From an uncultured Oscillospiraceae bacterium (GTDB taxonomy: Bacteria; Bacillota; Clostridia; Oscillospirales; Oscillospiraceae): a stretch of DNA of 64,000 nt. Every line of letters begins with the position of its first letter. The first letter of the stretch is position 1. This document shows positions 60,092-64,000 of this stretch, piece after piece. The notes under the pieces were generated by a model. The model was not told the DNA's origin. It saw nothing but the letters and a program-made list of their open reading frames with translations, and did no database searches. The stretch covers positions 1 to 64,000 of the forward strand of contig CAJTYK010000001.1 of NCBI GenBank assembly GCA_910584285.1, in the 5' to 3' direction. The translations under genes were made by a program, and so were the position numbers.

Positions 60092-61857
60092 ATATATCCC
60101 ACCGTAATGCCAGTATAGTAGAACTGTAAGATGTTGAGGTAAGTATACCCCTGTTGGGCCATGGCGTAAGCCCCCCACTGGCTCATGCCTACATTGTGGC
60201 CCCAGCCCTTGCCAATGAACGTGAATACGCCGTTGTTCCCCGTGGTGCTGCTGAGCGTTCCCAGCCCGCCAGAGCCACCGGAGCCGTTGGAGCCGCCGCC
60301 GGTTCCCTGCTCGATGGGCTGGGTGGTGCCGCTTCCGGTGATCACGTAAACGTTTTCGCCCACCGGGACGAGGTTCCCCGACCCGTCCACAGCGTACAGC
60401 CCTTCTATTCCGTCCACCGGCTTCCCGTTGACGCTCAGCTCGGGAGCGGAGGGCTCCGGCTCCGGGGCCACTGCCGTGTCAAAGCCGTAGCGGTAGGAGG
60501 ACAGGGCCAGCATCGACACCACCTCCCGGGAGTTCAGGGAGAACTTCTTCCCGTTGCTGCCGGTGAAGGTCACCAGCTTGGGGTTGCCCGAGTCCGTCAG
60601 CGAGGTGACGGCGATGGAGGCCACGCCGCCCCCCACGTCACAGCCCTTGGCCTTCAGCTTGGAGGCCAGCGTAGCCGAATCCACCGTCTTGGCGTAGTCG
60701 TTCTTGACCCCGGACGCCGCCTCATAGGGATCCACCTTGCCCACCAGATAGGGATAGTTGGCCTGATTGCTGCCCCAGACGGTGGAGGAGCTCTCGCTGG
60801 CCCCGCCGTTGCTGGAGTAGTAGGCGGTCTGGGCGATCTTTCCGTTCCAGACGGCCACCTGGCCCACAGTCTGCTCCACGGCGGCGTCGGAGTTGCTCCC
60901 CGCCCGGGTGCGGCCGGAATAGGCCTGACAGTGGGTCTCGGCGCAGATGTCAAAATGGTAGCTGCTGTGCTTGCTGCCCAGGGACAGCGCATAGCTCCGG
61001 GCGGCCACCGCCTGAGCCTTCAGCGCCTCGATGGGCCAGCTGTTGGACATCTCGTGGGGCACCACGCCCTTGATATAGTCCTCAAAGCCCAGAATGTTCA
61101 CCACCGTGAGGCTGCCGCCGTTCACCCGCTCAAACCGGAAGCCGCCCACGTAGGTGCAGCCCTTGCTGAGGGTAACGTACTCCCCCGGCCCCTCGGCGTT
61201 GGGCTCCATGCCCATGCCGGTGCCCTGGCCCAGGTCGTCGAACTGGAACAGGATGGTGTTGGTGCCGGTGATCACCACGCTGATGCCGTACTCTGAGGTG
61301 CCCTTGATGGCGGTCTCCACCCCCTGGGCCGCCAGCGCGGCCTGGGCGGCCAGCGCGCCGTCCTTGCTGGTGTAGTTCCCCACACGGGCATAGAACGTCC
61401 CGCCGATGTACGCCGGGAAGCCCCCCGCATAGGCGGATGCCGCCGCCTGGGCCTCCCCAAAGGAGGCGTAGCTACCGGGGAGCTGGAGGTGGTACTCCCC
61501 CACCGCCACGTTGGCGGTGGTGAGGGCGGAGTGATAGCTGGTATAGCCACTGAAGGTGCCGTAGTAGACGTTCATGGTCTTGACAACGGAGATGGCCTTC
61601 TGCCCGGTGGAGCCCAGGGAGACAAACTGGTTCGCCCCGTCGTAATAGCCGAACCGGTAGCCGGATCCGGTGGTGTTGGCGAAGTTCAGCCCCTCCATGG
61701 CTCCAGTGCCGAAGTGGAGGCCCACCCGGATGATCCGGTCAGCGCTCCCGGCTGGGGCGGCGGCGGCCCGCTGCCCTCCGGCGCACAGGGACAGCAGGAC
61801 AACGGACAGGCACAGGGCTGCAATTTGCACGAATTTTCGCTTCATGGGCTTCTCCAT
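60088..61857 (-). CDS. SpoIID/LytB domain protein, exported
   Basis: A 589-aa exported protein with a signal peptide ([24 protein letters not shown]). A SPOR-like region (about 110-200) precedes the SpoIID domain (about 255-460), with [14 protein letters not shown], the catalytic-glutamate region, and [13 protein letters not shown] and [10 protein letters not shown] Gly/Ser linker and a C-terminal part with [19 protein letters not shown] complete the SpoIID pattern. SpoIID proteins are lytic transglycosylases that cut denuded glycan in sporulation; the longer LytB-like form may act in vegetative cells. An in-frame ATG at 61845 is equally possible as start. Confidence 0.88.
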   Translation of the reverse strand: MEKPMKRKFVQIAALCLSVVLLSLCAGGQRAAAAPAGSADRIIRVGLHFGTGAMEGLNFANTTGSGYRFGYYDGANQFVSLGSTGQKAISVVKTMNVYYGTFSGYTSYHSALTTANVAVGEYHLQLPGSYASFGEAQAAASAYAGGFPAYIGGTFYARVGNYTSKDGALAAQAALAAQGVETAIKGTSEYGISVVITGTNTILFQFDDLGQGTGMGMEPNAEGPGEYVTLSKGCTYVGGFRFERVNGGSLTVVNILGFEDYIKGVVPHEMSNSWPIEALKAQAVAARSYALSLGSKHSSYHFDICAETHCQAYSGRTRAGSNSDAAVEQTVGQVAVWNGKIAQTAYYSSNGGASESSSTVWGSNQANYPYLVGKVDPYEAASGVKNDYAKTVDSATLASKLKAKGCDVGGGVASIAVTSLTDSGNPKLVTFTGSNGKKFSLNSREVVSMLALSSYRYGFDTAVAPEPEPSAPELSVNGKPVDGIEGLYAVDGSGNLVPVGENVYVITGSGTTQPIEQGTGGGSNGSGGSGGLGTLSSTTGNNGVFTFIGKGWGHNVGMSQWGAYAMAQQGYTYLNILQFYYTGITVGYM

Positions 61858-62047
61858 TTCTCCACTCCGGGCGGCGTGGTAAAATTGACACTTTAGTGCG
61901 TTAATGTTATAGTAGTATAGATACAGCCGCGGCTCTGCCACGCAGGTTCGACAATTTTTTTCATTATACCGTATCCGCGGTCCTGCCGCAAGCCCCAATT
62001 CAACCCCAGCCTATCATCCGCCCACCGGCGGTCAGGAGGTAATTGTC

Positions 62048-63133
62048 ATGGAAAAGTATAAAGTCGGCGTCATCGGCGCCACCGGCATGGTGGGCCAGCG
62101 CTTTGTCACTCTGCTGGAGCGCCACCCCTGGTTCCAGCTCACCGTTGTGGCCGCCAGTCCCCGCTCCGCGGGCAAACGGTATGAGGACGCAGTGGCGGGC
62201 CGCTGGGCCATGGATACCCCCATCCCGGAGGAGGCCAGGGATTTGATCCTGCTCTCCGCCCAGGACGACGTGGAGAAAATCTGCTCCATGGTGGACTTCG
62301 TGTTCTCCGCCGTGGACATGAAGAAGGACGAGATCCGCGCCCTGGAGGAGGAGTACGCCCGCCGGGAGTGCCCGGTGGTGTCCAACAACTCCGCCCACCG
62401 TTGGACCCCCGACGTGCCCATGGTCATCCCCGAGGTGAACCCAGAGCACATCGAGGTGATCAAGGCCCAACGCCAGCGCCTGGGCACCAAACGGGGCTTC
62501 ATCGCCGTCAAGTCCAACTGCTCCATCCAGAGCTATGTTCCCGCCCTGTCCCCCCTGCGCCAGTTCGGCGTGGAGAAGGTGCTGGTGTGCACCTACCAGG
62601 CCATCTCCGGGGCGGGCAAAACCTTTGAAACCTGGCCCGAGATGGTGGACAATCTGATCCCCTACATCGGCGGCGAGGAGGAAAAGAGCGAGCAGGAGCC
62701 GCTAAAGGTGTGGGGGCACGTGGAAAACGGCGTCATCGTCAATGCGGAGGGCACCTCCATCACCGCCCAGTGCCTGCGGGTGCCCGTGTCCAACGGCCAC
62801 ACCGCCGCCGCCTTTGTCACCTTCCAGAACAAGCCCACCATGGAGCAGATAAAGGAGGCATGGGCCGGCTTCAAGGGCCGTGCCCAGGAGCTAAAGCTGC
62901 CCTCCGCCCCCAAGCAGTTCCTCCACTACTTTGAGGAGCCGGATCGGCCCCAGGCCAAGCTGGATCGGGATCTGGAGGGGGGCATGGCGGTGTCCATCGG
63001 CCGCCTGCGCCCGGACACCCAGTACGACTACAAATTCGTCTCCCTGTCCCACAACACCCTGCGGGGCGCGGCGGGCGGCGGCGTGGAGCTGGCCGAGCTG
63101 CTGTGCGCCGAGGGGTACATTGAGCGCAGGTAA
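62048..63133 (+). CDS. asd: Aspartate-semialdehyde dehydrogenase (archaeal/fungal type)
   Basis: Reduces aspartyl phosphate to the semialdehyde for lysine, threonine and methionine. The 361-aa protein has the NADP loop GATGMVGQRF near 10, the catalytic Cys in SNCSIQSY near 157, and the later His in SNGHTAAAF. Its length and the KSNCS context fit the archaeal/fungal-type Asd, common in Clostridia, not the 340-aa Bacillus type. AGGAGGT precedes the ATG. dapA follows after a 210-bp gap filled by a repeat element. Confidence 0.95.
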   Translation: MEKYKVGVIGATGMVGQRFVTLLERHPWFQLTVVAASPRSAGKRYEDAVAGRWAMDTPIPEEARDLILLSAQDDVEKICSMVDFVFSAVDMKKDEIRALEEEYARRECPVVSNNSAHRWTPDVPMVIPEVNPEHIEVIKAQRQRLGTKRGFIAVKSNCSIQSYVPALSPLRQFGVEKVLVCTYQAISGAGKTFETWPEMVDNLIPYIGGEEEKSEQEPLKVWGHVENGVIVNAEGTSITAQCLRVPVSNGHTAAAFVTFQNKPTMEQIKEAWAGFKGRAQELKLPSAPKQFLHYFEEPDRPQAKLDRDLEGGMAVSIGRLRPDTQYDYKFVSLSHNTLRGAAGGGVELAELLCAEGYIERR

Positions 63134-63318
63134 AGGGCCTTCTTCTTTTTCTTGAAAGAAAAAGAAGAAGCAAGAAAAAGAACTTGAAACTACCTTTCAA
63201 TAAAATAACGCGCCAAAAGAGCAGATAGCCATATCATTTGCACTCTTTACAGTAGACACAGTTTAAAGTTTCTTTTTTCGCTTCCTTTTTTCTTTTCAAA
63301 GAAAAAAGGAAGGCCCTT
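63133..63318. mobile_element. 186-bp MITE-like element with hairpin-forming inverted ends
   Basis: The element begins at the last base of the asd stop with AAGGGCCTTC and ends with GGAAGGCCCTT just before dapA. The outer about 59 bp on each side are inverted copies. Each end folds on itself: left arm CTTCTTCTTTTTCTT with AAAGAAAAAGAAGAAG, right arm CTTCCTTTTTTCTTT with AAAGAAAAAAGGAAG. No coding capacity. The centre (about 63192-63260) is AT-rich and unique. It could also act as a terminator or processing element between asd and dapA. Confidence 0.7.
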
Positions 63319-63343
63319 ATCTTTTGGAAAGGATGCTGATATT

Positions 63344-64000
63344 ATGAGAACTCCCGTCTTTACCGGCTCCTGCCCCGCCCTGATCACCCCCTTTGATCAG
63401 AACAACATCATCAACTACGACGCCTTCGGCCGCCTCATTGACGCCCAGATCGAGGCCGGGGTGGACGCGGTGTGCGTATGCGGCACCACCGGCGAGTCCG
63501 CCACCATGTCCCTCCGGGAGCACATCGCCGCCGTGGAGTTCTGCGTGAAACGGGTGAACCACCGGGTAAAAGTCATCGCCGGGGCCGGGTCTAACGACAC
63601 CTCCGCCGCCGTCTACCTGTCCCAGCACGCCCAGGACTCCGGCGCGGACGCCCTGCTCCACGTCACCCCCTACTACAACAAGGCCAGCCAGACCGGCCTC
63701 ATCAAGCACTACGAGTACATCGCCGACCGGGTGGATCTGCCCATCATCCTCTACAACGTGCCCGGGCGCACCGGGGTGTCCTTTACCGCTGAGACGTACC
63801 AGGTGCTGTCCCAGAACCCCAAAATCAACGGGGTCAAGGAGGCCAGCGGCAACTTCTCCCTGCTGGCCCACACCCGGTTTCTCTGCGGGGACGACTTCTA
63901 CATCTGGTCGGGCAACGACGATCAGGTGGTGCCTATGATGGCTTTAGGCGCCAAGGGCGTGATCTCGGTGGCCTCCAATATCATCCCCGAGGTGATGGTG
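63344..64000 (+). CDS. dapA: 4-hydroxy-tetrahydrodipicolinate synthase, 5' part
   Basis: Condenses aspartate semialdehyde and pyruvate, the first step of the diaminopimelate/lysine branch, directly after the Asd product. About 219 residues are visible; the gene leaves the window at the right edge. GTTGES near 48-53 binds pyruvate, YNVPGRTG near 135 has the conserved tyrosine, and GVKEASGN near 163 holds the Schiff-base lysine. GGAAAGGATG precedes the ATG at 63344. Confidence 0.95.
   Translation, partial: MRTPVFTGSCPALITPFDQNNIINYDAFGRLIDAQIEAGVDAVCVCGTTGESATMSLREHIAAVEFCVKRVNHRVKVIAGAGSNDTSAAVYLSQHAQDSGADALLHVTPYYNKASQTGLIKHYEYIADRVDLPIILYNVPGRTGVSFTAETYQVLSQNPKINGVKEASGNFSLLAHTRFLCGDDFYIWSGNDDQVVPMMALGAKGVISVASNIIPEVMV

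Overview
The window is GC-rich, densely coding chromosome of a motile, probably spore-forming Clostridia. The best fit from gene content is the Oscillospirales/Oscillospiraceae group (Flavonifractor/Intestinimonas-like). This is an inference from a sigma-28-driven flagellin, a SpoIID-like protein, Rnf-type genes, a class II GalT and Firmicutes-type operons preceded by strong AGGAGG sites. I saw no rRNA, tRNA or CRISPR array. Most of the window is core metabolism; the accessory parts are one AT-richer insert (about 23.1-25.5 kb) and three multi-hairpin repeats.

Layout. 0-5.3 kb: the 5' end of der (minus strand), a 700-aa flagellin behind a sigma-28 promoter and a roughly 290-nt structured leader, a HAD phosphatase and an MFS transporter. 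5.3-11.9 kb: a hairpin-rich repeat, a glycerophosphodiesterase, a DegV protein, then a BlaI repressor overlapping a giant BlaR1-like M56 protein with a roughly 980-aa extracellular part. 11.9-19.7 kb: methionine genes: metY (minus strand), then metA (acetyl type by Glu111), a stand-alone MetH reactivation protein, metH without that domain and a homocysteine methyltransferase/MTHF reductase fusion, closed by a hexapeptide acyltransferase and a second hairpin repeat. 19.8-31.3 kb: a small conserved protein, a soluble hybrid histidine kinase, the AT-rich insert (NUDIX plus a frameshifted nuclease-helicase), a carnitine-dehydrogenase-like enzyme, a MerR/aldo-keto reductase operon and a receiver/HD-GYP/GGDEF protein.

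31.3-40 kb: a minus-strand operon DUF1622 - duplicated-domain lipoprotein - ApbE - RnfC - RnfD - RnfG - small membrane protein, next to a divergent two-component system. RnfA, RnfB and RnfE are not here, so this looks like an NADH-to-surface flavin electron export module rather than a complete ion-pumping Rnf. 40-50.5 kb: galK-galT, an RluA synthase, a GNAT, an unknown protein, the copper operon csoR-copA (with a CopZ-like domain at the CopA C-terminus that has its own ribosome site), an aldose-epimerase-like protein, DUF4234 and DUF2752 membrane proteins and MgtC.

50.5-54.3 kb: a PAS/sigma-54 activator followed by a canonical -24/-12 promoter driving a beta-keto acid cleavage enzyme (DUF849), a 63-aa zinc ribbon and a 3-hydroxyacyl-CoA-dehydrogenase-like enzyme: a catabolic cassette for an unidentified beta-hydroxy/beta-keto acid. 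54.3-57.6 kb: surface-glycan genes (GT2, O-antigen ligase-like, DUF4330). 57.6-62 kb: spoIID-like - queA - tfoX-C - tgt (queuosine tRNA modification). 62-64 kb: asd and the start of dapA (lysine/diaminopimelate), separated by a 186-bp MITE-like element whose ends fold into covarying hairpins.
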